NCBI GenBank assembly: GCA_018873245.2
Contig: JAEMBT020000004.1
Coordinates: 1,774,573 to 1,838,572, forward strand
Direction: 5' to 3'
Length of the DNA stretch: 64,000 bases
From: Archegozetes longisetosus
Lineage: Eukaryota > Arthropoda > Arachnida > Sarcoptiformes > Trhypochthoniidae
Shown here: positions 10,842 through 23,398 of the stretch, one piece after another
How the letters are laid out: every line of letters begins with the position of its first letter
Position numbering within the stretch: position 1 is the first letter of the stretch
The notes under the pieces: model-generated
Databases searched by the model: none
What the model saw: the letters and a program-made list of their open reading frames with translations, nothing else
Told to the model about the DNA's origin: nothing
Position numbers and translations under genes: made by a program

Positions 10842-13658
10842 ATGGCTATTAGAGTAATAATAGCAATATTAGGCACGTATGCCTGTGCTCTTCTATATGC
10901 TCATAGAGCAGGTCTAAGCGTGGCCATTGTGGCCATGGTTAAGCCGAAGAATGTTTCGCACCAAAACGATCTCGGTTCTTGTCTCGCAGAAGACTATAAA
11001 TCGTCGAACGAGACAATAGGTTCAGGAAATTACGAATGGAGTGAATCATTACAGGTATTAAAATATTAGGCTTTTCTCTACTGATTCATTGTCGTCCATC
11101 ATATGCAGTAATTTTTAAGCTCTCTATTAACTTGACTGCAAAACATATATAGAGTAAGAATGAGTAATAATTTTTTGTGAGAAAAACCTCTTTTTAATGT
11201 ATTCAATACATATATCCTGATAATAAGATAGTTTTTAGGGCATTATTTTAGGCTCTGTTTTTTACATGTATATAATAACACCAACAATATCTGGTCGTAT
11301 CACTGAAATGTTCGGCGCCAAATGGCTGACAGCGATCACAGTCTTCACACCTGCAATACTGTCCGCATTGACTCCAGTTGCAGCAGATCTCAACGTATAT
11401 CTAGTTATAGCCATTCGTGTACTGATGGGTGGCTTTCACGGGTGTATTTATGCATCACTTATCGCATTATATGCTAATTGGTTCCCGAAGAGTGAGCGCG
11501 CCACAGCTATGGCCGGTCTGGCCTTCGGTGGAAATTTAGGCTCGACTATAGCTTTTCCGTTATCTGGTTATTTGTGCGAAAATGGTTTCGCTGGCGGTTG
11601 GCCTTCGGTTTTCTATGTCATCGCTTTAGCGCACATTCCATGGCTTTTACTTTGGATCTATTTTGTCGACGATTCTCCGTTTAACAGCAGAAGAATATCT
11701 GCTAAAGAGTTGGAGTTTATTAAGAGTAATATTGAGTCGTTTGGCGCTCCGAAAGTATGTTTCATTTGTCTTTTAATAAAGTTTAGAAATAATTTTATAA
11801 GTTTATTGAAGTACGAATCAGTGAATGAAGTCATCATTTTTTATGAGCTAGTGATGAAATCACTATGAAACTTCTAATTTAAACTTTACTATTAATAGTC
11901 AATCGGCTATTAATTATATGGTATTCGCTATCTGCAAAGATTGTGAGATATAGATACTCCAAGCTTGCGCTAATTAGAAAAACCAAAAAAGGAATCACAT
12001 TTAATAATGAGTTGCGAAATTCGGTAGTAGGTTCACATATCTTATTAAGAAATGGTTTAACACTCAAAGTACAACGTTTCATACCATATACCTTTCCATA
12101 AGTTAAGCAGATACATCTTTCAGTTAGTAGAAGGATACCTCCTAATTCAACTAATTTTAGATTTTTTTCGTTGAAATCTTTGCTTTTTGCAAAACTCTAT
12201 GGCTAACTATAATTGATCTCACACACACACACACACACAATCACAATTAGATTGTTGTTGAACCTGTAACTTCAAAGCTATTTTCCAACTCTATCGTGTA
12301 CGGTCAAGTAAATGACACTTTAATAACTTTTGCTTAGCCCGCATATAGTTTAAATGATTTTTTATTCTATCGAAAGTATACCTATTTGCCCTAAATTTTT
12401 AAATTAACTTTAGTCTTAGTCAAAGTTATTGATTAGATTATTAATTTTAGTTAAAGTTCAAGTTAACATTTACTTAAACTAAAATGAAAATGAAGCTAAC
12501 CTAAATGTCATAGTTGTAAAGGTCTAACTGAAAGCTTTTTAGCCACTCAAGATATTTGTATACCAACAAATTTTGAGATGAATCAAAATAAATCACCTGG
12601 AACGCTCTTTATACAAAACTCGCTAAAGCCTAACTCAAATTTCACTAAAATTAGGGAATCAGAAACTTTATTAATCAAATAGTATTTTGAAAATAGTAAG
12701 AATTGTTTAAACTTTATATAGCGAACTTCAACCGCTCCATGGTTTAAGATAGTAACTTCAAAATTGGTTTGGTGTTCAGTTATTGCTAAAGTATCGGGTG
12801 GTTGGGGTTTCTATCTTTTATTGACAAAAATGCCATCGTTTCTTAACTCTGTTTATGGGATACCAATATTTCAAAACGGAGTATTCAATGCAATGACAAC
12901 TTTAGCCACTGGTATAGCAATGCTTATCGGAGGACCACTTTCTGCATTTATAATTAAGAAAACAAAATTATCAAAAACAAGGGTTAGAAAAATCTTCGAA
13001 GACATAGCGTTGATCGGACCCGCTATTTGCATCGGTTTAGTGCCTGCGATGGGCTGTGATTCAACTGCTGTTGTAGTACTACTTGTCATAGCAATGCTTT
13101 TATATGGATTCATGACTGGTGGCGAATGGCCTGTCATTTCAGAGTTTGCCCCAGATTTTGCAGGAACTATCTTTGGGATCGCTAACATATTCGCGATGTG
13201 CACCGCATTTGTTGCTCCATATATTGTCGGAGTTTTATTGGATGAAAATGTGAGACTATATTCACGATAAGAATTATTTTAGACTTTTCCAGCGATTAAA
13301 GTTTGATATTGTTGTAAATCTCGCTCGCATTGGATTGAGTTTGGAATGGACTTGAATTAGAGCGCGATTTATAACAATAATTGTCATTTATTTGTTTAAA
13401 GTTTGATTTAGCTGAAAACTAATTGACTTCATATTTTCACAGCCTGGAGATCGTTCGCAATGGAATTTATCATTTTATATCACAGTTGCGATCTATGTTA
13501 TCGGGGCACTTGTTTTTGAAGTTTTTGCTTCTGCAGAACCTGTCGATTGGGGATTGATATCAAAAACAGATCAAAATAAGAATGAAGTGAAATCTGAAAA
13601 AGATATAGAAACATCTGAATCCAATGTTAGCTCACAATCAAATAAAACTTTTAATTGA
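10842..13658 (+). CDS. SLC17-family organic anion / phosphate transporter, copy A, 490 aa
   Basis: Exons 10842-11054, 11239-11754, 12722-13249 and 13443-13658. All introns are GT-AG phase 0, and the sum is exactly 491 codons. It is a major-facilitator protein with about 12 hydrophobic segments. Family marks include AGLSVAIVAMVK in TM1, a first luminal loop with N-glycosylation sites (NVS, NET), SGRITEMFGAKWL after TM2, GGWPSVFYV before TM6, and GGWGFYLLL and PVISEFAPDFAGT in the second half. These match the type-I Na/phosphate cotransporter / sialin / VGLUT group, which moves anions across plasma or vesicle membranes. The substrate cannot be told from the sequence. The polar C-terminal tail is cytosolic. 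Intron 2 (about 970 bp) carries a CA microsatellite. The tandem copy B starts 187 bp downstream. A poly(A) signal candidate is at 13,752. Confidence 0.9.
12218..12239 (+). repeat. (CA)n microsatellite in an intron
   Basis: About ten CA units lie inside intron 2 of SLC17 copy A. This is a simple repeat with no sign of function. Confidence 0.9.
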
Positions 13659-13844
13659 CATTAAAAACAAGTATTTATTGAGATTCTTATACTTACTGTA
13701 AGAACTTTAATTACTTTATGTCTAACTTTCATCACATCTTATCTCATGATTAATAAAAGCATCAAATTATTCATTGAATAGAATAAAAGAGTTTTAGTTA
13801 TTTCAATTGAAGTGACAATTAGTCAAATTTTTCTATCAAAAAGT

Positions 13845-16141
13845 ATGACACGACTTATTGTTGCTCTTTTAGGGACACTGGCCTGCGCTCTGTTATATAC
13901 ACACAGGTATTCAAAATTTTCAACAAAACTCTTAAATAAATTATTAATTGTTTTGATGGACATGTCGTTAGAGCGGGTCTGAGTGTAGCCATTGTAGCAA
14001 TGGTTAAACATGAGTCGATTCAGTCTAATAACAGTTATGGTACATGTTCAACAAGTAATCGCACTTCGAATCATGCGATCGGAAACGGAGAATACGAATG
14101 GGATGAATCTCTACAGGTAACTATAAATTTCATGAAGAATTTGTTAACTGATAGGCTTTCTAAGCTGACACTTAACATATACTTACTACAATCCATTCAG
14201 TTATCTAAAAATAAAAAATAACTAAATAGGGAATCATTTTGGGTTCTGGTTATTACATGTATATCTTGACCCCAACTCTTTCGGGTCGAATAACTGACAT
14301 GTTCGGCGCCAAATGGTTGACAGCCATAAGTATCTTCAGTCCAGCCATTCTATCGGCCCTGACACCGATCGCGGCCGACTTTAATGTCTATCTATTAATA
14401 GCAATACGTGTTTTGATCGGTGTTTTTCATGGATGTACCTATGCCTCACTCTTCTCATTGTATGCCAATTGGTTTCCAAGTAATGAGAGACCCTCTGCTA
14501 TAGCAGGACTTGCTTTTGGAGCAAATTTAGGAAATATGGTAACTTTTCCATTAGCTGGTTATTTGTGTGAACATGGGTTCGCTGGCGGTTGGCCTTCAGT
14601 TTTCTACGTAATAGCTTTAGTACACCTTCCTTGGCTTATATTATGGATCATATTTGTTGAGGACTCGCCTCTAAAAAGTAGTACTTCAGGAATTTATAAG
14701 ACTTCGGTTAAGGAACTCGAATACATCAAAAGTAATACTGAATCTTTTGGTACACCCAAAGTAAGCTTTATTGATAATCCTAACAATTTTTTTCGCTGAA
14801 AAAGTGGATTTCTGCAGAAACGTGTATAAAAATAAGTTTTAAATATAAGAAATTGAATGAGATTATAGTTTTTATCGATTTCAAACTCAGGATTTGAATA
14901 ACTTAAATAAGAAATATTTCTTTAGAAATCATCTGCGCCATGGATTGCGATATTGACTTCAAAAGTGGTTTGGGCTTCAATTATAGCCAAGATATCTTCC
15001 GGTTGGGGATATTATCTGCTATTATCTAAAATGCCCTCATACTTAGACACCGTATGTATTTGTATAATTGTTAAGTTGCTTAGCAAAACAACTGAAATAA
15101 TCCTAAACTTTCTTAGCAGTTTCTTCTTTAAAGGGTTGATAAAGTCTTATTCAATATTCCTAATGACCAGGTTTTTGGAATTCCGATATTCGAAAACGGA
15201 ATATTCAATTCAATGACCACTTTGGCCACTGGTTTAACGCAACTGATTGCGGGTCCACTTTCGGGACTTGTATTCAAGAAAACAAAATTATCGAAAACTA
15301 GAGTTAGAAAGATTTTTACGAACATAGCACTGATCGGACCCGCGATTTGCATCGGTCTAGTGCCTGCGATGGACTGTGATTCAACTGCAGTTGTAGTACT
15401 TCTCATACTAGCGATGCTCTTATATGGATTCGTAACCGGCGGAGAATACCCTATAATCAGCGAATTTGCGCCCGACTTTGCGGGAACTGTGTTCGGAATT
15501 GCTGCTACTGTTTCGATATTTCCTGCATTTGTAGCGCCATATGTTGTCGGGGTCTTATTGGACGAAAAAGTGAGAAAACTTTGAATTTTTAAACTTTTCA
15601 AATTATATTGTAGTAAATTTCGTTCACTCAGTTTTTACGTCAGGATTAAGGCACGTTAGCACTTACAGTTCTCATCGTTCAAAGACTGTGTGATTCCCAA
15701 TTTTTTTCCCCATTAATATGTACTATTTATTAATACTCAAATTTAATCATATAAGACTGAGTTTCATCACTTTCATCGTTTGGCCCTTTAATGGTGAAAA
15801 ACTTGAGGGTCACGCAGTTCTTAGATGATAGATACTGTAATACTTCATATTTTAATGTTAATTGCCCTTAACTTTAGTATGGAGTTAGCAAAATTCATTC
15901 GAAACAATAACTGGCAAGACGTTGACTAAAGCCTAATATTTTCTTAATTCTATGTTTCTATTGAAAGCCTGGAGATCGTAATCAATGGAATATTGTCTTC
16001 TATATAACAGTTGCAATCTATATATGTGGTGCGTTTGTATTTGAATTATTTGCTAGCGCCGAACCACAAAAGTGGGGAATTATTGAGAAATCGGAGACAA
16101 GCGAAGATAATTCTAAGGACACAAAACAAACAGGTGTATAG
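13845..16141 (+). CDS. SLC17-family organic anion / phosphate transporter, copy B, 478 aa
   Basis: Exons 13845-13906, 13972-14116, 14230-14760, 14926-15051, 15171-15569 and 15968-16141. All introns are GT-AG, and the sum is exactly 479 codons. It is closely similar to copy A throughout: AGLSVAIVAMVK, SGRITDMFGAKWL, GGWPSVFYVIAL and ISEFAPDFAGT are all kept, so it is a tandem duplicate. Two introns interrupt B where A is continuous: one inside TM1 (after the codon for His in LLYTHR, phase 2) and one between LDT and VFG in the second half. Either B gained them or A lost them. The short 187-bp gap means B's promoter overlaps A's 3' end unless they are transcribed together. Substrate unknown. Confidence 0.9.
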
Positions 16142-16466
16142 TTTAAAGCAACTGCAACGGTTCATATAACTATTACTAAAACTTTAAAATACAGAAGTGT
16201 TATTGAATGAAGCGATTGACTTGTTTTCTTGTTATGAGAAAATAGCAAAACTTAAAAATTTGATTATCAATTACTTATAGGATGAAATCTAAGTGAGCTC
16301 TTATATCATATATGCAATAGGCTAGGTTGAGTAGATTTTTAAAAATTCATCATGCTAATTTTCATGACTCTACAGAAGCTACCTCGCTTAGAACTTGGCA
16401 CCTAAGAAGCGAGTTATGTATGGAAGTTCGGTTTTACAATGTTTAGTCATTTGCACTATATATTAA
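16142..16466. other. 3' flank of SLC17 copy B
   Basis: AT-rich DNA following the stop codon. I see nothing in it beyond a possible 3' UTR. It leads into the inverted-repeat element starting near 16,467. Confidence 0.4.
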
Positions 16467-16862
16467 TAAATTCGAGATCATAAGAGGTCAGTGTCGAAGT
16501 GATAATCAACATAAGCCTTAACATAAGACAGCATTTGCATTCAATTCAAAATAAAGCAGAGATAACTTATATTTGGATATAAGTTAAATAAAATGCTGAA
16601 GATATAATTTTAAGTTAGATTGAGTTCTTAAATAAAAAATATTGATCTTTTTATCATATAAGTTTTGTAAGTGGAATTCCATAAGTCATTTAAAACCATT
16701 GATAGTATTATGTTTGTTGAGAGCTTCTCGAACAAAAAATCATTGCAATTCGTTTGGTCGGTACTCTTTTCTGAACCTTTTATTTGAATTGAATGCAAAT
16801 TTGCTTCATATTAGTTTTGTTGATTTTCGCTTTTACATTGAGTTCGTATGATCTCGAATTTA
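16467..16862. repeat. Inverted-repeat MITE, ~395 bp
   Basis: The left side (TAAATTCGAGATCATA, then GCATTTGCATTCAATTCAAA) and the right side (TTTGAATTGAATGCAAAT, then ATGATCTCGAATTTA) are inverted copies, giving arms of about 90 bp. There is no coding content. No sure target duplication. Probably a small non-autonomous DNA transposon. Confidence 0.55.
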
Positions 16863-17650
16863 TAGTACGTATTTAAATATTACAAATGATTGCTTGTTAT
16901 AAAGCAGAAACTCATAGATCACTTCCATCTAGAAATAATGTTGAAAAACCATCACTCGAACTCTAGTTGAAAGATTCATATTCACTCACTCGTAGTCAGA
17001 TAGAACTAGAGACCAACTTTGTCTTGCTCCCCGAATCATGTAAAAAACTTTTATAAGAGTTACTTATGGGCTCAAAGGCTTAACTTCAACTCTAAATATT
17101 TATCTTTCTTCTACGTAAAACTCTTAAAAACTTAATTGATATATTTCATTTTTCATAAATGCAAACTTTATTGATTTTATGCTAAATTTTTGAAGGATTA
17201 ATGGTTTTTCAATTGATTTAATTATGGAGAAAATAACTAGAGTCGGCAATCTGTTGTGACCCCAACTTTTTTCTAGTAAATGGTCACTTTGGATCTTAAC
17301 CGATCTATAACTGTAGGCTCTAAATTCAAAAACTCTTTTCCAACTTTCAAACAGTCATAACTTTTTCCTGCTTTCAAGAATAGCACAATGTATCTACTTT
17401 GGCCCAATTTTACGCCAAATTTCTGGAAAAATGGATTTTAGATGAATCTACAAAAGATTTTGTAAATAGTTAAATATACTGAAGAGCATATATTGTCAAA
17501 CACACACACTTTGTATGATCAAAGTAACAGGAGTGTTTGTAAACCAGGAACACTTTGAGCTATTTTGGGCCAAATTAGGGAAAGCTTTTGAGCGACAAAA
17601 ATGCTAAGCATCATAGTATATAAGGGCGACTGAAATAATATTCATTCCTT
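16863..17650. other. No recognisable content
   Basis: AT-rich sequence with no open frame of note and no repeat I can match within the window. Confidence 0.4.
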
Positions 17651-18080
17651 TTACTTTTGTAACATGAAGTTGTGCTCCCAACCTTCTCTTCTAAAGTGAT
17701 CCGTTTTATAATTTAATATAAAGTTGTATTATTTTCAAAAAATTATATTAAATTTAACAAAATAATATCTTATGCTATGCTTACCTTTGTTCTCATGACC
17801 ATACTATTTTATCTAACGGACACCGGTAATATCGGACAAAATTTCTTTTTAGATCAAATCAATAACAAGTCGCGTTACTTTTTTAAGATGTGTGAAATTG
17901 TTTATAACTTTTTATTTGAAATATATGTATTCTGATATTTTAGAGAAATATTGTAAGAATGGAATGTAATCGAGTCTTTGATTCAACACTTACTTTCCAG
18001 AGTGTAGTGAGCAAAAGCGATCCCATTTATTGTCTCACGTTGAAAATAAACGTGACAAATTTTGTGGAGGCGCTGGGTAC
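17650..18080 (+). mobile_element. Possible old LTR end with primer-binding-like site
   Basis: The sequence ends AATAAACGTGACA at 18,043-18,055 and is followed 7 bp later by TGGAGGCGC. The young errantivirus-like element in this window has the same TGGAGGCGC just inside its 5' LTR. This suggests the 3' end of an old LTR and a tRNA primer-binding site. The 5' edge of the LTR is not resolved, and no matching LTR was found downstream. Confidence 0.35.
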
Positions 18081-18349
18081 GCTCTATATGAAGGTCTATT
18101 TAATTTAATCAACAAAAAACAAAAGAAAATCTAATGACCATAGGATTTTATTTCTCTGAGTGTAGCAAAATGTTACATATTAGGAACCATTAGATATCAA
18201 TATTAGAAATTCTTAAAAATTTAAGTTTCGCGTTTACGTTTATGTTCATTTATTAGTTTAAGTTTATTTTTAGACTTAATTAGACTATAGTAGAGTCAAT
18301 GAAGTGATTAAATATTTTAATCATTATTGAGGTCATATTAGTGATCAGT

Positions 18350-21100
18350 TTGTGTCTTTATTAACTTACACATTTGTGTTGTTTAATTTAGTAGAAATGA
18401 TCAGACACTTGTTACTATTTTTATCTTTTGTGAGTATTGTAGTAAGCTATAGATCTTCTAGTGTCCGTGACATTAGATTTGTAACCAAATCTTCAGTTCA
18501 TGGTTTACGGGTTGACAAATTAGGATCTGGTCTTTTTAACTCTCAATGGTCTCATGTAATCAGATTGAAATGACCTACATTATCCCCAAGCTCTAAATGG
18601 GAGCCAAAATTTATTAAATGTTGTGTACTACCTTATTCCAGTAAAATGACATTAGATGACAAATTTTCTGAACGAATATATCAGTTATTATCAATGTGTA
18701 ACAAATTAAATGATTAGAATATTTAGCAAGTTCAATAAATCAATTATACTGTAAGTGCAAGAGCTTCTTATAGTGGATTGCACTGCACTTCTCTTTTCAC
18801 TTCACTCTTTCAATCACGAAACATAACAGAGCTTCGCGTATAAAATACTGTGAGATCAAATACAGTTTTTAAGGATTTGATCTCACAATAGCTATATATA
18901 GGAAGATAAACAGAACATAAAGAGTTCTGTGAAGATAATCCTTAATTGTGGGTCAGCCGCAATGATAACCCCAACAATAGGTCAAAATGTTAAAAATAGG
19001 GCAATGGGCAATTATCGAGTACGTGTTGGTCAGTTAGTGACCAACATTGATACTTATAGAAAATTTCACTAATTTTGTAAACAACTTTCTGTTCGTATAT
19101 AAGGAGTGACAAAATCACTCTTCACTTCCAGAACAACCGTGGAAGTTGTCTCTTAGCATTGTTCAAAATTCTCTACTTATAACTTTTAATCTTTGTGTGT
19201 AAACTATTTTTGTCTTAAATAAAATTACTGACATCCAAAAAGTGGTTTAATTTATTTCGTCGAGTACAATAAAACCTCTAAACGAAATTTGGTATTACAA
19301 TACTTTATTTAGATGTCACAAAAGAATTGTACATTAACTCATCTATCCATAAGTTGGACACGATCTCCCTCCTCAACTCCTGAAACGGCTCTAAATACGT
19401 TTAGGGTTTAGGTCAAAAACTTTCCTTCATGTGTTTTTCGACTCTAGTTTAATAATGTTATTCGCTGATCATTTGTTGCTTATCATCTACATGACCAGCT
19501 ACAAGGGAACTCAAGGATCACTTATTGATATGTGGTCAATGAGTTATCTACACATGTATTTCTCAATCCGAAAATAGTCTGGATTCGGAGAAAAGATTGT
19601 CTACAATTTTAAATTTAGAAATAGGATATTGAGCACTATTAGTGAGCGACAGCTTGTGAGTGCGAAATATTTTATGCACTCACAATACCTTGGCATTTCT
19701 GAAAAGGTTCAAGTGACACATATTAGTAGTTTTGAAAGGATTATCTTGCCATTTTCAGGTGAGATACTTAGAGAGTTAGTTAGAGCAGTTACGGAAAAGG
19801 ATGAAATTAGATTGAGTAAAAAGATTGAGAGATTATCCATGATGTTAGGTATGCAAAAGAATGCAACTTTTACTTTAGTAAAAAGCTTTTTAGATATGTC
19901 AGAAAATATGAACTCTAGGAGCAAACAAGTAAACAAAGCATTAAGTGCTTTAGGTAAACATTTAAGCGTACTTGATAATGAAATCGAGAAAATATGGTAT
20001 TATGTATCCCCTCTGGAGTTATATCATTATGCTATACAAGCACAATTTAACATAATTAATTCAATCTTATCTGCATTGTCACTTTGTTGAATGCTTTTAA
20101 TACTTGGGAAACAACTCTGCTTCAGTTAAGACAAGGATATTTACCATTTAATGTCGTCTCGTGGCCAATCTTAGGGGACATTCTGTTAGAAATCGAAAAA
20201 TCGATTAAACCTTTATATATTTTAGGTATAGGTACTGGTGGTTGGGAAGCATATTATATATTAAAACTAGTCACAGTATCTATAACTCAAGAAAATGCAT
20301 ACATAAACTTCCTGTTCCTCTAAGACATGCTAACTAAGAAGCATATTTCAATATTTTCACTCCATTAACCTATAGTGTTCCTTGTCATTCTAAATCCTGT
20401 AATTTAAATGTTATGTTAAAAAATAATAGCAGTTGTGTCAAGTTGAAACTAGACAATAAAGTATGACTAGTAAGTAGATCTGATTAATATTTTATTGCTG
20501 AAATCTTGTCGAATTCAGTTGTTTACCAATATTCAAAAGTCATTTGTTATACTTTTGATTCCACGGCTAGTAGAAGCTGAAAACTGATACGGCATTTTGG
20601 TAATAGGAAGAGGATTAAATAATGAAGTGTTGTAGTTTTGAATTGATAAAATATATCTAATAAAATCTGATATAAGCCCTGAAAGTTGGGTTATTCATAA
20701 AGCAAAGGCACCAAGTTACACACGTATTTGTCAATGTATACGACCATTAAATTATGTGCTAAAAAATTGGACAGAAATAGCTGTCGTGGGTACCGGATTC
20801 AGTTAATTGCTCAAGGAATAGTGCTTTTATATGGGACAAAAGCAAATTGCACAATCAGAAATAATAGATTTGTAAAGATATTTATTATAATTATACAATA
20901 TAAGGTCCATCGCAAACTTCTACAATGAAACTGATTAGAATTAAAACCCAGAATTTCTACTTGACTCGTTTACATTCCCATTCTCCAGCATTTCTATCTA
21001 TAAAAATATAATAGAAATATCAATGTTTAATTTAGATTCATTCAGAGATAAGTTTAGATAATCCAAGTATGTCAACTATTACAGAATACTTATAGCATAC
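18350..21100 (+). mobile_element. Errantivirus-type env fossil (F-like glycoprotein), broken
   Basis: Translations over this span show a signal-peptide-like start near 18,390 and, further on, stretches that match the env of the young element at 41.3-43.9 kb in order and spacing, for instance the heptad-rich segment and the region ending in LYILGIG. It is an old Ty3/Gypsy (Metaviridae, errantivirus-type) envelope remnant carrying many breaks, and it is much older than the 40.6-51.5 kb element. No gag or pol remnant was seen between the primer-site-like motif at about 18,062 and the env start. It is interrupted by the solo LTR at 18,849-19,299. The right limit is approximate, because similarity fades after about 20,700. 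Confidence 0.75.
18849..19299 (+). mobile_element. Solo LTR, family X copy 1 (451 bp)
   Basis: It starts TGTGAGATC and ends ATTACA, with ATAC directly on both sides (18,845-18,848 and 19,300-19,303), a 4-bp target duplication. It shares ordered blocks with the LTRs at 54,483 and 40,274/51,740: a GATCTCACA inverted partner of the start, GTCAGTTAGTGACCAACA, a TATA-like TATATAAGGAGTGA, and AATAAAACCTCT near the 3' end. No internal region is attached, so it is a solo LTR left by recombination. It sits inside the env fossil, so it is younger than that fossil. Confidence 0.8.
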
Positions 21101-22039
21101 TTCAATGTTTGCCAATTTCATTTAATATTTTAAGTGAATCACCTAATACAATCCACTTTAATTATTCGCTAATTGCATTTTTTTATCAATTGTGAGGTGA
21201 ATTTCTTGCTTTGTGGACTTCATGGTTCTGCTAAGTATAAGTAGAGAAAATCGTTGGATTTTTGGTATAACTCCAGTAGTGATAATTGATCAAGTTTCTG
21301 CAGGTTCGCTATTTCTAACGATCAGTTAATTGATATTCAAATTATATGGGATATCCTTTTTTTATATTTGTGATGAGTTTTTTCAGTGGTAGTTACTTTT
21401 TAAACGAAATCCCTAAAAAATTATACTGTCTGTTCATAAAGCAAATTATGGAATTTATTCACAAAAATAGATTATTAGTATTAACTTTAATGTTATTAGA
21501 CATACATTTTTATATACATTTAAGCAAAATTTAACGATTGAGTTCCCTATTTTTAAAACAATAGATTTATCATTAGATTTAACTGAAGCAGATAAATTAG
21601 CTTAAGTAGGAAAAGTACATTTTTGAGTGATTTAAGAAAATAAGGGAAATTTAGGTTTATTCTTGATAGCACCAATAAAAATAACAAGCGGTAGGATGTA
21701 TACGGAAGGAACGGTTGTAAAGGCAGTGAGAGTATTTGTACATTTTTCTGTATTAAAGTGACAGGAAAATAATCAACCATTTGAATTTGAAGAATCAATG
21801 ACAAGAAGTGCGTATTGATATATATATCGAAATTGGAATATTTTATTCGTCTGTGTTCAGTAAATTTGTTTTAAGTTAGCCATTAATATATATTAAGTAA
21901 ATCATCCTATTCTAATTACCCACTTAATAATGTAGATCCTTTGACAAAACTAACATTCTCGGTTTTTAGGGTTTTTGAGTAGTAAAAATTTATGGATTTT
22001 GATGACTTTTTTTCTGAATAAACTGCATGTTGGGATCTA
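21101..22039. other. No recognisable gene; possible tail of the env fossil
   Basis: AT-rich, with short hydrophobic open frames (for example at 21,346-21,534) that lack recognisable motifs. Part may be the decayed membrane-proximal end of the env fossil to the left. Confidence 0.35.
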
Positions 22040-23338
22040 CATTCTGGTAATTGAACGTTCAAATTCCTTTCAAGGTAGATGAATTATTCAAGTAAATTCT
22101 GTCAAAAGAATTGGACGAGAATTTTTAAACTCTGATGAATGGAAACCAAACTAGATAAAATATGATTATGCGTAGATTAGATACGTGTATTTTTGTTTCA
22201 CTCAAATATTGTTTATCTGAGAGTTACAAGCCTAGATACTTGAAATATTCGATTTTTCCAAAAAATCATAACGTTTTTCCTGACAGAGTAATACCATAAT
22301 CTCTACGTTAAATTGTAGGTAATTTGAATATTCATTAAAAATTTCTATGGAAAATTCATCTTCTATTCAATGCAGTAATATATGGTCTAATTGGGTTTGG
22401 TTCGAAATCCCGACAATCAAAATCCTGACAGCTCATAATCACGACAATTAAAATCCCGACTGGTTAAAATCCCGACAGTCAAAATTTCGACAATCAAATC
22501 AATTATTACTTGTTTAGCCTCTATTCAAATTTAAAATTTCAGACTGTAATAATATAATTAATATTTTTTAAATTGATATAAATACTTTTAAAAAATTATA
22601 CATTAGTAATATACACATAACTAACTGACTTGGGAGGTTGGGGGGTTATTAGTTTCACAAAGAAGACTCGCTGATCGGGAAAAAAGGATTATGACAGTCA
22701 TCAACAATCGTTCAAATTATAGTAATATGGAATTTCTTCGCGGTATAGCTCATAACATTTCTTTTTAGTTAAACGGAATATATTTATTTCATTTATTATT
22801 TGAAATGCACTTTAATAAAATTGCTTTTATATGAGTTTAAACGTTTGAATTCTAAGCTGCCGGGATGTCAACATTTCGGGATTTTGATTGTCGGGATTTT
22901 GACCGTATCCCGGTCTAATTAATAATTCTACATAATAAATCTACTTAAATTTTGAAATGGGTTGAATTATTATTACATCGCGAGATCTATTATGCAGAAC
23001 TATTAATTAGATCATATATTACTGTATTGAATAGAAAATAAATTTTTATAGGAATTTTTAGTGAATATTCAAATTACTTACAATTAAACCTAGAGATGAT
23101 GATATTATTCCGTCAGGTAAAAAGTTGATTTTTTGAAAAATCAGAATTTTTAATTACATAGACTTGTAATTCTCGGATCAACAATATTTGAGTGAAACGA
23201 GAATACACGTGTCTAATCATATTTTATCTAGTTTAGCTTCCATTCAGCAGAGTTTAAACATGCTCGTCCAATTCGTTTAACAGAATTTACTTGAATGATT
23301 CATCTACCTTAAAAGAACTTGAAAGCCCGTTTACAGAA
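22040..23338. repeat. Foldback element with ~340-bp arms
   Basis: Positions 22,040-22,384 and about 23,005-23,338 are inverted copies, matching from ATTCTG at the outer ends to ATATATGRTCTAATT at the inner ends. The loop region (22,912-23,004) is itself a hairpin. A 519-bp MITE (22,393-22,911) inserted near the inner end of the left arm; without it the element is about 770 bp. No open frame. It is a non-autonomous inverted-repeat transposon of unknown superfamily, about 40 bp left of the MULE end. Confidence 0.75.
22393..22911. mobile_element. Mutator-type MITE with 9-bp target duplication
   Basis: It is flanked by GGTCTAATT on both sides (22,384-22,392 and 22,912-22,920), an exact 9-bp target duplication. 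The ends are inverted repeats: both begin GGG and share AAATCCCGACAATCAAAATCC. Subterminal parts repeat short ATCCCGACAATCAAA-type units several times. A 9-bp duplication is the mark of Mutator-like elements. No coding capacity. Confidence 0.8.
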
Positions 23339-23398
23339 TATCGGGCCAAAATGTAATATTAAAGAAATATCATCAAAGCTCTTCGATATTTATGGCCA

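Noticed and set aside
12871-13203. Long minus-strand frames opposite the SLC17 genes (also 15,128-15,601)
   Set aside because: They are shadows of well-supported plus-strand exons.
21931-22043. Short inverted pair AATGTAGATCC / GGATCTACATT as a mini-MITE
   Set aside because: Only 11-12 bp match and no target duplication was seen. The second half is part of the neighbouring foldback element's flank.
22404-22915. Repeated GTCGGGATTTTGATT units, at first sight like a CRISPR array
   Set aside because: The units lack regular spacers and occur in both orientations at the ends of a transposon with a 9-bp duplication. The DNA is eukaryotic.
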